A stretch of 64,000 nucleotides of DNA from Mucilaginibacter paludis DSM 18603 (GTDB taxonomy: Bacteria > Bacteroidota > Bacteroidia > Sphingobacteriales > Sphingobacteriaceae), in assembly GCF_000166195.2 (NCBI RefSeq), contig NZ_CM001403.1, positions 1,488,001-1,552,000 of the forward strand, given 5' to 3'. Numbering within the stretch: position 1 is the stretch's first letter; each line of letters starts with the position of its first letter. Shown piece by piece: positions 16,034 through 24,896 of the stretch. The translations under genes and the position numbers were made by a program. The notes below the pieces were generated by a model. That model made no database searches. It was not told where the DNA came from and was given only the letters and a program-made list of their open reading frames with translations.

Positions 16034-17461
16034 ATGGCTAATAGAACTGCATTTACAAAAAAAATTATAGAGAACGTTACCATCATCGATATCGCCGACG
16101 AAGGCAAGGGCGTGGGCAAAACCGACGAGCTGGTGGTTTTTGTTGAAAAAGCCATACCAGGCGATGTGGTTGAGGTAGAGATCTATAAAAAGAAAAAAAA
16201 CTTCGCCGAAGGCAAAATAGCAAAGCTGATCAACCCATCCGAGTACCGTACCGATGCCTTTTGCGAGCATTTTGGTGTTTGCGGCGGCTGTAAATGGCAG
16301 CACATGATTTACGATGCGCAACTGGTTTACAAACAAAAATCTGTGATCGATTCGTTACAGCGCCTGGCTAAAGTTGAGCTTACCGGCCTGATCCCTATTT
16401 TACCATCAAGCCAAACAGTTTACTATCGTAATAAGCTCGAATATACTTTTTCTAACAAACGCTGGCTTTATGATGGCGAAAACCGGGACGACAATGTGGA
16501 CATGAATGCCCTGGGTTTCCATGTACCTGGTCGTTTTGATAAGATCCTGGAGGTTAACCATTGCTATTTACAAGCCGATCCTTCAAACCAGATCAGGAAC
16601 CGGATTGGCGATTACGCCCGCGAACACCAGCTTAGCTTTTACGATTTACGGGCCCACGAAGGCGCTTTACGTAACCTCGTTATCCGCACATCGGCAACCA
16701 CCGGCGAACTCATGGTGATTGTTGTTTTCGCTTACGCGGATCAGGAACAAATAGACCATTTGATGGCTTTTGTAGCTGCGGAGTTTCCGCAGATCAGTTC
16801 TCTGCTCTATATTATCAATCAAAAAAAGAACGATACCATATTTGATCAGGAGGTAATAGCTTACCGTGGCCCTGAATATATCCACGAGGAAATGCCCTCG
16901 GGCGGTAAAATGATCCGATTCCGTATCGGGGCGAAATCTTTTTACCAAACCAACTCTATCCAAGCCTTGCGCCTGTACGAAATAACCCGCGATTTTGCAG
17001 GCTTTAAGGGCCACGAACTGGTTTATGATTTATACACCGGCGCGGGCACCATTGCCAACTTTATAGCGGCCCACGTAAAAGAGGTAGTTGGCGTGGAGTA
17101 TGTGCCGCAAGCCATTGAGGATGCCAAAATCAATTCGGGTATTAACGGTATCACCAATACCAAATTTTTTGCCGGCGATATGAAGGATGTACTGGTGGCC
17201 GATTTTGTAGCCGAGCACGGTAAACCCGATGTAATTATTACCGACCCGCCACGTGCCGGTATGCACCCCGATGTTGTAAACCGCCTGATGGAAATTGAGG
17301 CTGAAAAGATTGTATATGTAAGCTGTAACGCGGCTACACAAGCCCGCGATTTGCTGGTACTTAAAGAAAAATATGATGTAATGAAGATACAGCCGGTAGA
17401 TATGTTTCCGCATACACAACACGTGGAAAACGTAGTTCTGCTGGTGCTGAAGGGGTTTTGA
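16034..17461 (+). CDS. rlmD: 23S rRNA (uracil-5-)-methyltransferase, RlmD type
   Basis: This 475-residue enzyme transfers a methyl group from S-adenosylmethionine to carbon 5 of a uracil in 23S rRNA (U1939 in E. coli). An N-terminal TRAM RNA-binding domain covers about residues 10-65. A cysteine cluster for a 4Fe-4S centre follows (CEHFGVCGGCKW). The methyltransferase fold has YDLYTGAGTIANFI for SAM binding, TDPPRAGMH, and the catalytic cysteine in YVSCNAATQARDL. An upstream TTG at 16025 would add three residues but lies inside the -7 promoter box, so the ATG is preferred. RlmD is the likeliest member of the TrmA/RlmC/RlmD group, but substrate is inferred. Confidence 0.9.
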   Translation: MANRTAFTKKIIENVTIIDIADEGKGVGKTDELVVFVEKAIPGDVVEVEIYKKKKNFAEGKIAKLINPSEYRTDAFCEHFGVCGGCKWQHMIYDAQLVYKQKSVIDSLQRLAKVELTGLIPILPSSQTVYYRNKLEYTFSNKRWLYDGENRDDNVDMNALGFHVPGRFDKILEVNHCYLQADPSNQIRNRIGDYAREHQLSFYDLRAHEGALRNLVIRTSATTGELMVIVVFAYADQEQIDHLMAFVAAEFPQISSLLYIINQKKNDTIFDQEVIAYRGPEYIHEEMPSGGKMIRFRIGAKSFYQTNSIQALRLYEITRDFAGFKGHELVYDLYTGAGTIANFIAAHVKEVVGVEYVPQAIEDAKINSGINGITNTKFFAGDMKDVLVADFVAEHGKPDVIITDPPRAGMHPDVVNRLMEIEAEKIVYVSCNAATQARDLLVLKEKYDVMKIQPVDMFPHTQHVENVVLLVLKGF

Positions 17462-17680
17462 GTCGGGAATTCTGAGCCGCAAGTCTTGAGTCCGGAGTCT
17501 TAAGCCAAGAGTCTTGCGCAGCGGCCGGGAGCAGATATAAACCAATCCGTGCAGGACTTTAAACTCAAGACTATCGACTGAAAACCCCTGACTCCGGACT
17601 CGTGACTCTGGGCTCCAGACTCAGAACTCAAGGCTCCAGACTCAGAAATCAAGACTAAAAAATCAAACTAATAAAAAAAC
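17462..17680. repeat. Cluster of degenerate GAGTC/GACTC extragenic repeats
   Basis: Units resembling CTTGAGTCCGGAGTC on the left recur in inverted form as CTGACTCCGGACTC and then as imperfect copies (GACTCTGGGCTCCAGACTC, GGCTCCAGACTCAG) on the right. They can fold into one large imperfect hairpin filling the space between rlmD and the next gene. No reading frame is present. The pattern looks like a family of extragenic palindromes. Confidence 0.65.
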
Positions 17681-18073
17681 ATGGATCCGGAAGAACTGCT
17701 AAACGAAAAAGCGGGCGAACCACAAAAAGAAAGTCCGCTTAAAAGTCTGGAAAGAGACTTGAAAATATATAACGAGTCGATTAAGGAAGTAGCTATCGAG
17801 ATTATGGTAGAGGGCATCTCCTCCCATCCTATCTTCATTGCTCATCAACATGAGGTGAAGCTCGGTGAGGTTATACTCGACCGGCACGACCTGAACACCG
17901 ATTGGACCATTAATGCCTCAACTTTGGAAGAATTTATTGAAGCCGGTGTTGTAAAAAAGGAACTGAAGGACCGCTTTTTAAAAACTTATAAAAAGCCTGA
18001 AGACTTTATGTGTGTGTTTGTGGTTGTGCCCGAGGGCGCCAATTTTGTGTATTACCCTTATCCCAAGCGTTGA
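17681..18073 (+). CDS. Conserved hypothetical protein (130 residues)
   Basis: I do not recognise a named domain. The protein is soluble, has no signal peptide and is mixed alpha/beta. A charged N-terminal helix (ESPLKSLERDLKIYNESIKEVAIEIM) is followed by SHPIFIAHQHEVKLGEVILDRHDLNTDWTINAS and a C-terminal strand (FMCVFVVVPEGANFVYYPY). Its regular composition and its position 63 bases before the phosphoribosyltransferase gene on the same strand suggest a real gene. A function cannot be given. Confidence 0.75.
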   Translation: MDPEELLNEKAGEPQKESPLKSLERDLKIYNESIKEVAIEIMVEGISSHPIFIAHQHEVKLGEVILDRHDLNTDWTINASTLEEFIEAGVVKKELKDRFLKTYKKPEDFMCVFVVVPEGANFVYYPYPKR

Positions 18074-18136
18074 TAATTATCTTCTAAAATTAACGGAAGG
18101 TTATTACCTTTAGCGTATTATACAATTGCTATCCAG

Positions 18137-18646
18137 ATGCCCGACAAAAAGATACTTGTTTTAAACAAACAGCAAATACAGCAAAAAATTGACCGTATGG
18201 CTTACCAGGTTTTAGAGGATAACCTGGACGAGGAAGAAGTTATTATAGCCGGGATACTGCCCCGCGGAAATTTTGTAGCCGAACGTTTAAAAACTGTTTT
18301 GGATAACATTGCGCCCTTTAAAAGCAGGCTCATCAATCTGGATCTGGATAAAGACAGTTCGAGCTTAAAGGCAAAATTGGACATTGATGTACAGGAATGT
18401 GCCAATAAGGTTATTATTTTGGTTGACGATGTATTGAGCAGTGGAAAAACCTTAGCTTATGGTTTGGGCGTATTTTTGGATGTTCCGCTAAAAAAAATGC
18501 GCACGCTGGTACTGATAGACCGCAACCACAAAAGCTTCCCCATAGCAACCGATTTTACAGGGATAGCCTTATCTACAGTACTGAAAGAACACGTGGACGT
18601 AGTGCTCAATCAACCCGACGAAGAAGACGCCGTTTATTTACGATAG
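18137..18646 (+). CDS. Phosphoribosyltransferase family protein, PyrR-like
   Basis: This 169-residue protein is a type I phosphoribosyltransferase. The PRPP-binding loop is IILVDDVLSSGKTLAYGL, near residues 93-110, and the upstream hood region contains IIAGILPRGNFVAERL. The order of motifs and the length fit PyrR/uracil phosphoribosyltransferase relatives, which use PRPP to ribosylate uracil or act as RNA-binding regulators of pyrimidine genes. No pyrimidine gene is adjacent, so the regulatory role is doubtful. It may be cotranscribed with the hypothetical gene upstream. Confidence 0.85.
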   Translation: MPDKKILVLNKQQIQQKIDRMAYQVLEDNLDEEEVIIAGILPRGNFVAERLKTVLDNIAPFKSRLINLDLDKDSSSLKAKLDIDVQECANKVIILVDDVLSSGKTLAYGLGVFLDVPLKKMRTLVLIDRNHKSFPIATDFTGIALSTVLKEHVDVVLNQPDEEDAVYLR

Positions 18647-18736
18647 TTTGATAATAGAAGACGCGACAGGTAAATGGAAGTGATAGAGGCACGAGTGAAT
18701 TATCGAATTTACATTTGGCATCCTTCCTAATCCCTT

Positions 18737-18866
18737 TGTCATTTCGACCAACGGGAGAAACCTTTTGCGCTTGCCTGATTTACGATAAAAGGCACACGAA
18801 CACCTGTTTAATGCCGAATACTCAACACGTGCAAAAGATTTCTCCCTCGTACTCGCTCGAATGACA
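18737..18866. repeat. Long imperfect inverted repeat (TGTCATTTCGA... type)
   Basis: The left arm TGTCATTTCGACCAACGGG with GAGAAACCTTTTGCGC pairs imperfectly with the right arm GCAAAAGATTTCTCCCTCG...CGAATGACA. Related arms occur at about 40965-41395. This is an extragenic repeat, with no protein-coding signal. Confidence 0.65.
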
Positions 18867-19072
18867 TGGAGTAGAGATTTATTATTGACAATCAACAATT
18901 TAATAAAAAAACATTATAAGGAACGAGCCTCGCAAACCAGAAAAAATTGGGATAACGTTTGAATCTTATAGGTTACTAAGCGCAGAGTAGGAAATGTGCG
19001 CAATAGCCTGACTGCACGCCGGGCCGGGAGTTGGCCTGTGGGCTGAAGAATCGGGCAGTCTTGATTTTTTTG

Positions 19073-19102
19073 GTTACTTTTTGTATCAAGACAAAAAGTA
19101 AC
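19073..19102. repeat. Perfect 12-bp stem hairpin upstream of the group II intron
   Basis: GTTACTTTTTGT and ACAAAAAGTAAC are perfect complements separated by six bases. The intron begins 23 bases further on. Some group II introns insert just after terminator-like hairpins, so the association may not be chance, although the distance here is longer than is usual for that class. Confidence 0.7.
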
Positions 19103-19125
19103 AAGCCCTTCCCGCGGCGATTGAG

Positions 19126-21064
19126 GTGCGCCACGAGGCGTGCGTATTAGTAATAATTAAATACCTAAAGGATGAAAGAGCCTTACAACCAAATTTGCCG
19201 TTAGGGTTGAAGTAAGCCTGGCACATTGGGAAGAAATGAACAATGTGAAGCTCAGGCGAGATGGTTCTGTAAGCTGCACCAGTAAGGCTTCGTTACGCCA
19301 AAGGATATCGGTCAAGCACCCTCATTTGCTTAAACCTGCCATGACAGTGGGAATAACGGCAATAAGAACACTGTCAGATACCCGGAGTAGAATGGTGTTG
19401 CGTGCAGGACGAAGGTAGCGCATGAACGTGGGAGACCCTAACGGGATATGCATGTCGGCATATTGCCGAGGGAGTCGGATATGTCCATAGTAGTGTTTGA
19501 GTCCCGAAAAGGTAAAAGCGGGAGTAGCGAAGGGGCATTACTATGAATAAGGTTTCCAAGAGAACAAAAACGGACAAAATTGATGGTAACAAATCATAAG
19601 AAGGTCGAAGCAGAAGGGAAGCAGGGCGAGCTGTTTAAAAGACGGCGGCGTGAGATCCCGGATGCGGAAAGAGTAGAAACACTCCGGGGGAAACTATATC
19701 AGAAAGCCAAGCAGGAGCGGAAGTACAAGTTTTATGTGCTGTATGATAAGCTGTTCATACCGTATATGCTAAGGGCAGCGTGGAAACAGGTTAAAGCCAA
19801 TGACGGCGTAGCCGGAATAGACGGAATCCGGATATCAGATGTAGAACGGGGAGGCGTAGAAACCTACCTGCACACACTGGGAGAAGAATTACGAAAGCAA
19901 ACCTACCGTCCGGAAGCAGTAAAACGGGTGATGATCCCGAAGGCCAATGGCGGGGAACGGCCCTTAGGCATACCCACGGTAAAAGACAGGATAGCCCAGA
20001 CGGTATGTAAAATGATCCTTGAGCCGATATTCGAAGCAGACTTTAAAGAAGTTTCGCACGGGTTCAGGCCTGGGCGGAGTTCAAAGGATGCGATGACAGC
20101 GATCAAGGGGCATTTGCAGGCAGGGAAGACGGAAGTATTTGATGCAGACTTAAGCAAGTATTTCGACACGATCCCGCATGATAAACTGCTAAAAACGCTC
20201 AAAGAGAGGATCAGCGATCCAAGGATACTAAGACTGATCAGCATGTGGCTGAAAGTGCCTGTATTTGAGGACGGACAGTTTAAGGGCGGGAAGAAAAATG
20301 AGTTTTGGCACCCCACAAGGCGGCGTGATATCACCGTTGCTGTCTAATATCTATCTACATCTACTGGACCGGATAGTAACAAAACCGGAAAGTATATTTA
20401 GCAGGATGGGCGTATCGATAGTCAGATACGCGGACGATTTCGTACTGATGGGGAAGGTCATACCTAAGGAAGTACTTGACAGACTGAAAATGATACTGGG
20501 GAAGATGGGATTGACCTTGAATGAACTCAAGAGCAAACAAATCCAATCGGAACAGGCGCCTTTCAGCTTCCTGGGGCACACGATCCGGTACGACAAGAGC
20601 CTGGTGTCCAGAAATGGACGCTACTGGAATATATCTCCGAGCAAAAAATCAGAGCAGCGATTGCGGAGTGGGTTAAGTGAATATCTGAAAAAGCACGGTC
20701 ATAGTCCGGCAAGTGAAATAGTAGAAGAGCTTAATAGTCGTATCCGGGGATGGCTGAACTACTATATCATAAAAGGAGTCAGCTACGTACAGGTGAGCAA
20801 ACGTCGGTTACGAAATTATCTTCACGAAAAGCTCAATCGCTACTACAACCGCAAGAGCCAAAGAAAGTGTAAGCTTTACAGACAAAGAGCTTTTGAGGCC
20901 TTGGTTCAAAAGAAAGGACTAATAGACCCAACAAAATACGCTTTCTGACGGTTCAACTGTGAATGCTGATGACGAAGTTTTTAGGAAAGCCGTATGCGGG
21001 AAAACCGCACGTACGGATTGACGAGGGAGTCGGGAAAGTGCTTTACTTTCCCGCTCTACTCTAC
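19126..21064 (+). mobile_element. Group II intron (retroelement)
   Basis: The 5' end GTGCG at 19126-19130 matches the group II consensus GUGYG. About 450 bases of structured, GC-rich, non-coding sequence follow, then the intron-encoded reverse transcriptase. After it, AGCCGTATGCGGG with CCGCACGTACGG near 20990-21017 forms the catalytic domain V hairpin. Next comes a domain VI stem (GTCGGGAAAG pairing with CTTTCCCG) and the end CTCTACTCTAC at about 21054-21064. The exact ends were placed by eye. The flanking exons are non-coding. The encoded protein has a one-base insertion, so the element probably cannot move alone. Confidence 0.85.
19580..20948 (+). pseudogene. ltrA: Group II intron reverse transcriptase/maturase, frameshifted
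   Basis: The protein would be about 455 residues. The first frame (19580-20347) holds the N-terminal reverse transcriptase motifs, including VKANDGVAGIDGI, PKANGGERPLGIPTVKDRI and HGFRPGRSSKDAM. The second frame (up to 20948) has FGTPQGGVISPLLSNIYL and the catalytic YADDF box, then the maturase X domain (IRGWLNYYIIKGVSYVQVSKRRLRNYL). No HNH endonuclease domain is present. The break is at four thymines (20303-20306): removing one T restores EFGTPQGG. It is therefore most simply a one-base insertion that inactivates splicing and mobility functions. Confidence 0.9.
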
Positions 21065-21216
21065 CGGGCTGATGTTCTAAATTAAGAATACTGTTTATCG
21101 GAGCAAAACATACTATTCTATTACAAATTACGGCTTGGCATCCCAGCGGACAAACTGAAACTATTTTATCCACACCATTCTTCATCGAGCGTTATTTTAA
21201 ATAACATCTCAATTTC

Positions 21217-21762
21217 TCAGTTTTTAATAATCTGCTCCGCTTTTTCGGCATTCAAATTCAAACCATCCACCACAAAAGTAGCCCGGTTATAAAACACCTC
21301 GCGCTCTGCTAACTTTTCTTCAATAAAAGCAATCAGCGCATCTCCATGCTTTTCGCGTAGCAAAGGCCTGTCGGCTTTGCCATTTTCCAGCCTGTCGGCC
21401 AGCGTGCGGGGCGAAAGCTTAACGTACAGGGTTTTGCCGCGGCTGTTCATCCAATCTATATGATCAAAAAAGCAGGGCAAGCCCCCGCCGGTTGATACGA
21501 TGGCATTAGCCGGATAATTAGTTTGTTTTAACACAAGGGACTCCAGCTCCCTGAACTTAGCCTCGCCGTAATCGCGAAAATAATCGGGGATGCTCATTGC
21601 GGCCCGCTTTTCCAATTCATCATCCAGGTCAAAAAATTGATAGCCCAGCCTGTTGGCCAGTTTGCGGCCCAGCGTTGTTTTACCGCAACCCATAAACCCG
21701 ATGAGGAATATAACGCCGGTTTGTTGCTCCGGATGAGCTGGTGAGTTAGTTTCTGCAAGCAT
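21217..21762 (-). CDS. aroK: Shikimate kinase
   Basis: This 181-residue enzyme phosphorylates shikimate at the 3-hydroxyl with ATP, the fifth step of chorismate and aromatic amino acid synthesis. The P-loop is GFMGCGKTTLGRKLA near residues 22-36. The shikimate-binding motifs are DLDDELEKR, a FRELE segment and STGGGLP. The lid contains RPLL. Size and motif order are those of AroK. It is the last gene of a same-strand run (DUF1599, BT_3928, permease, aroK), 42 bases after the permease. Confidence 0.95.
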   Translation of the reverse strand: MLAETNSPAHPEQQTGVIFLIGFMGCGKTTLGRKLANRLGYQFFDLDDELEKRAAMSIPDYFRDYGEAKFRELESLVLKQTNYPANAIVSTGGGLPCFFDHIDWMNSRGKTLYVKLSPRTLADRLENGKADRPLLREKHGDALIAFIEEKLAEREVFYNRATFVVDGLNLNAEKAEQIIKN

Positions 21763-21804
21763 GCGCCAAAATTAAACTATAATTTGTGTATGCAAAAAGC
21801 GGCA

Positions 21805-22860
21805 TCAAATCAATTTCACGCGGGGATCAATCCAGGCGTAAAGCAGGTCTACCAGGATATTGATCACCACAAAAATAAAGGCGATAAAGAGTATGGAACC
21901 CATTACCACCGGAAAGTCCGACATTTCGAGCGCATTAACCGTTGCCTTGCCCAGCCCGTTATAACCGAATATGTATTCCACAAAAAACGAGCCCGCCAGC
22001 AAGGATGCAAACCACGATGCTATAGCGGTTACAACGGGGTTAAGCGCATTTTTTAACGCATGTTTATAAATGATGGTACGGTTATCCAAGCCTTTGGCTT
22101 TAGCAGTGCGGATATAATTCTGATCAAGCACATCCAGCATGGCGCTTCGGGTTAATTGCACTATAACGGCCAATGGGCGTAAACCCAGGGTTATCATGGG
22201 CAAAATCAGGTTTCGCAAAGTAAGTACCTCCCCCCTAAAGGGATCATAACTATATAAACTGCCCGACATATTGAGGCCGGTATATTTACTGAGCACAAAA
22301 CCAAATACCCAGGCAATTAATATACCGGCAAAAAAAGATGGGGCCGAGATGCCGATGATGGAGAAGCCTACCGAGAGCTTATCAATCCATGAGTTTTTAT
22401 TAACCGCGCTTACTACGCCCAAAAAGATACCGATAAAGGTGGCAAATATCATAGCCGTGGCAGCTAATATTAAGGTATTGGGTATTACATCCAACAAGGT
22501 AGCGGCTACATCTTTACGGGTTTGGTACGACCGGCGCAAATAAGGCCATTTAAGGGCCACTACATTATGGTTAAAGGTAAATAAGCGGACATAGTGGTAA
22601 CGGTCTTTCTCCTCGGCGTTATCGGCATGGATACCGATGGGCGACAGATCATTGAGGTAATAGGCAAACTGTACCGGAATTGATTTATCCAGTCCAAACT
22701 CTTTACGAACCGCCTGCAACGATTGCACATCAGCCCGCTGCCCCTGAGTCATCCGGGCCGGATCAACCGGAAGTATATTAAACAAGAAGAAAACTACGCC
22801 AACTACGCCCAGCATTACCGCCAATCCGTAACCAATTTTGCGAAGGGTATAGTTGATCAT
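21805..22860 (-). CDS. ABC transporter permease, DppB/OppB type
   Basis: This 351-residue integral membrane protein has an N-terminal helix (residues 9-30) followed by an extended periplasmic segment and five more helices. The cytoplasmic coupling loop with the EAA-type motif is RTAKAKGLDNRTIIYKHALKNAL, near residues 240-262. This layout matches the peptide/nickel family permeases. No second permease, ATPase or binding protein is adjacent, so it is an orphan component here, as is often seen for this locus in the phylum. Substrate is unknown. Its start is 4 bases after the upstream BT_3928-type stop. Confidence 0.9.
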   Translation of the reverse strand: MINYTLRKIGYGLAVMLGVVGVVFFLFNILPVDPARMTQGQRADVQSLQAVRKEFGLDKSIPVQFAYYLNDLSPIGIHADNAEEKDRYHYVRLFTFNHNVVALKWPYLRRSYQTRKDVAATLLDVIPNTLILAATAMIFATFIGIFLGVVSAVNKNSWIDKLSVGFSIIGISAPSFFAGILIAWVFGFVLSKYTGLNMSGSLYSYDPFRGEVLTLRNLILPMITLGLRPLAVIVQLTRSAMLDVLDQNYIRTAKAKGLDNRTIIYKHALKNALNPVVTAIASWFASLLAGSFFVEYIFGYNGLGKATVNALEMSDFPVVMGSILFIAFIFVVINILVDLLYAWIDPRVKLI

Positions 22861-22864
22861 GACT

Positions 22865-24052
22865 TTACTCCTGATTCAAATACTGTTTTACAATGTTATC
22901 ATAAGTAGGCACCGAATGATAATGCCACTTGTTGATAATGGTTCCGTTTTTTAATAATAAAACTCCCGGGCTCGCCCTTACCATACTTTTAAGTGGAACG
23001 GCATCGGCATAAAAAACTTCGCTGAACAGGTGATGTGCCTTGCTGAAGGCGTCTGCATCCTGCGCGGAGTTGGAGGTGAGTAATACGGTGCGGATATTAT
23101 AATTTTTTGCCAGATCGAGGGTTATCGCGTTTAATTTGTTAATGGCCTCGGCATTGGTTTTATCCAGGTTATAGGCCACGATGATCACGTTATAAAACGG
23201 ATTTGACAGTAGCTCTTTAGTATAATCATTGCCTTGAGCATCGCTAATAGCCAGGTCGACTATTTTAGGCGAAAAACCTTTTTTTAACAGGCGGCTTTCC
23301 GGCTCGCCCATAATTTGCCAGTTACTATCTTTCCAGATGGCGGTTTTCAAGTATTCGGCATTAGTCATCACCTTAGTTTCGCCGGTCTTTTTATTTTTCA
23401 GATGATAGGTTAACTCGTACTCATCCGCTTTGGCTCCGGGCGGCGTTTTCATTTCATCCGGGATATTGGCTCCAATTTTATAAGGCAAAAAATCAATTAC
23501 CGGTAAAAAGTTATAGGTATAGATGCCCACACCAAAGGATAGTATGGTGGCAACAATAATGATCCCTTTTTCGGCACTCTCGTTTTTAAACAAGGGGTGT
23601 ATTTTATCCCGGTTAATAAAAATGACGATAATGAGCACAAACAATACCAGATCCTTACTGAACGACTGCCATGGAGTAAGCACAATGGCATCGCCAAAGC
23701 AACCGCAGGTTTGCACTACTTTGAATGCTGCTGAATAAAAGGTAAGAAAGCTAAAAAAAACAATCAGCAATAACAGCCCCCAGGCAATTTTTTTGCTATA
23801 AGCGCCTATGAGAAGCGCAAAGCCAAAAAACATTTCGAGCGCGCATAAAAAAATGGCAAGTTCAACAGCCAATCCGTTCAGAAAGGTTGTGTGAAAAACC
23901 TCAAAATATTCTTCCAGCTTATAGGAAAAACCCAGCGGATCGTTAGCCTTGATCAGGCCCGAAAAGATGAACAGTACCCCCACAAAGATGCGGCAAAACC
24001 ATAGTGCCCAGCTATTGCGTGTGTGTGTATTGTTGGTGATGGTAGATGACAT
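22865..24052 (-). CDS. BT_3928-family membrane protein (DoxX/MauE-like, thioredoxin-like C-terminus)
   Basis: This 395-residue protein starts with a four- to five-helix DoxX/MauE-like membrane module (residues of about 14-170; FCRIFVGVLFIFSGLIKANDPLGFSYKLEEYF). Its C-terminal third (about 270-395) resembles a thioredoxin fold (VIIVAYNLDKTNAEAINKL, then a cis-proline-like SPGVLLLKNG), but the CxxC active site is absent. The family is conserved in Bacteroidota between a DUF1599 gene and transport or isomerase genes. A redox or membrane-maturation role is a guess. It is 27 bases downstream of the DUF1599 gene and 4 bases before the permease, so it lies inside an operon. Confidence 0.88.
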   Translation of the reverse strand: MSSTITNNTHTRNSWALWFCRIFVGVLFIFSGLIKANDPLGFSYKLEEYFEVFHTTFLNGLAVELAIFLCALEMFFGFALLIGAYSKKIAWGLLLLIVFFSFLTFYSAAFKVVQTCGCFGDAIVLTPWQSFSKDLVLFVLIIVIFINRDKIHPLFKNESAEKGIIIVATILSFGVGIYTYNFLPVIDFLPYKIGANIPDEMKTPPGAKADEYELTYHLKNKKTGETKVMTNAEYLKTAIWKDSNWQIMGEPESRLLKKGFSPKIVDLAISDAQGNDYTKELLSNPFYNVIIVAYNLDKTNAEAINKLNAITLDLAKNYNIRTVLLTSNSAQDADAFSKAHHLFSEVFYADAVPLKSMVRASPGVLLLKNGTIINKWHYHSVPTYDNIVKQYLNQE

Positions 24053-24079
24053 GGTTGATGTAGTAATTTAAAACCCGGT

Positions 24080-24637
24080 TCAGGAAGTTTGAATGGTATG
24101 GTTGGATTGTATTTTAATTAAAGCGAAAACTGCATAGTTCAACATATCCTGGTAATTGGCTTTTACACCCTCGGATGCCAAGGTTAAGCCCTTGTTATCT
24201 TCTATCTGCTTTACACGCAGCAGTTTCATCAGGATCAGATCTGTTAACGAACTGATACGCATATCCCGCCAGGCCTCGCCATAGTCATGATTTTTGGCAA
24301 ACATCAACTCTTCAGTCTCGTTAATCTTTAAATCAAAAAGCTGACTTACATCATCTACGGGAAGTTCCATCGGTGTTCCGGCCTTCAACTCGATCTGCAT
24401 CATCGCGATTACGCAATAATTGATAATACCGATGTATTCTCCTACTACATCATCATCAACCATCGACACCTTTTTTTCTTCGAGCGTGCGGATGCGCTGC
24501 GCCTTAATAAAAATCTGGTCGGTTACCGATTCCGGGCGCAATATGCGCCATGCCGTACCATAATCGCGAGTCTTTTTTAAGAAAAGATCGCGGCATACTT
24601 TAATTACTGCTTTGTATTCTTCTGCTGTGTTTGCCAT
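24080..24637 (-). CDS. DUF1599 domain protein
   Basis: This 185-residue soluble protein is built from two similar halves. The first has CRDLFLKKTRDYGTAWRILRPESVTDQIFIKAQRIRTLEEKK and the second LMFAKNHDYGEAWRDMRISSLTDLILMKLLRVKQIEDNKG. The shared pattern (K-x-x-DYG-AWR, then LTD-I--K--R---IE) is the DUF1599 signature, whose biochemical role is not known to me. It is the first gene of the minus-strand run ending with aroK and is divergent from folP, an arrangement found widely in this phylum. Confidence 0.9.
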   Translation of the reverse strand: MANTAEEYKAVIKVCRDLFLKKTRDYGTAWRILRPESVTDQIFIKAQRIRTLEEKKVSMVDDDVVGEYIGIINYCVIAMMQIELKAGTPMELPVDDVSQLFDLKINETEELMFAKNHDYGEAWRDMRISSLTDLILMKLLRVKQIEDNKGLTLASEGVKANYQDMLNYAVFALIKIQSNHTIQTS

Positions 24638-24814
24638 ATTTCTTTATTGGAGGGAGGGGAGAGCAATTGTAAAGTTGGAAGGTGTGACTATTTTAGGGCT
24701 AACCACTGCTGCCATTATTTTAAGCTCATTAGCAAGTAGCCATATAAACCGCCATGCAACTTTAAAACATTTAACCCTATTTATAATTAAGTGTTTTAAC
24801 TTTGAAATATCTAT

Positions 24815-24896
24815 CTGATCACTTTTTCAACATTTAAACTTTACAACCTTAAAACTTTCAAACTTCACAACAACTTTCCAACCCCTCAAAATTCCA
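24815..24896. repeat. Degenerate AACTTT/CAAC spacer repeat before folP
   Basis: The spacer before folP is made of loosely repeated CAACTTT, AAACTTT and CTTTCAAAC units without a reading frame. It is low-complexity extragenic sequence, and no clear promoter could be picked out. Confidence 0.4.

Larger units (their letters stand above)
18647..19125. other. Gene-less region with two kinds of extragenic repeat
   Basis: The first half contains a long imperfect inverted repeat at 18737-18866. The second half has a GC-rich stretch and a perfect hairpin at 19073-19102, followed by the group II intron. No gene is supported here. Confidence 0.6.
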
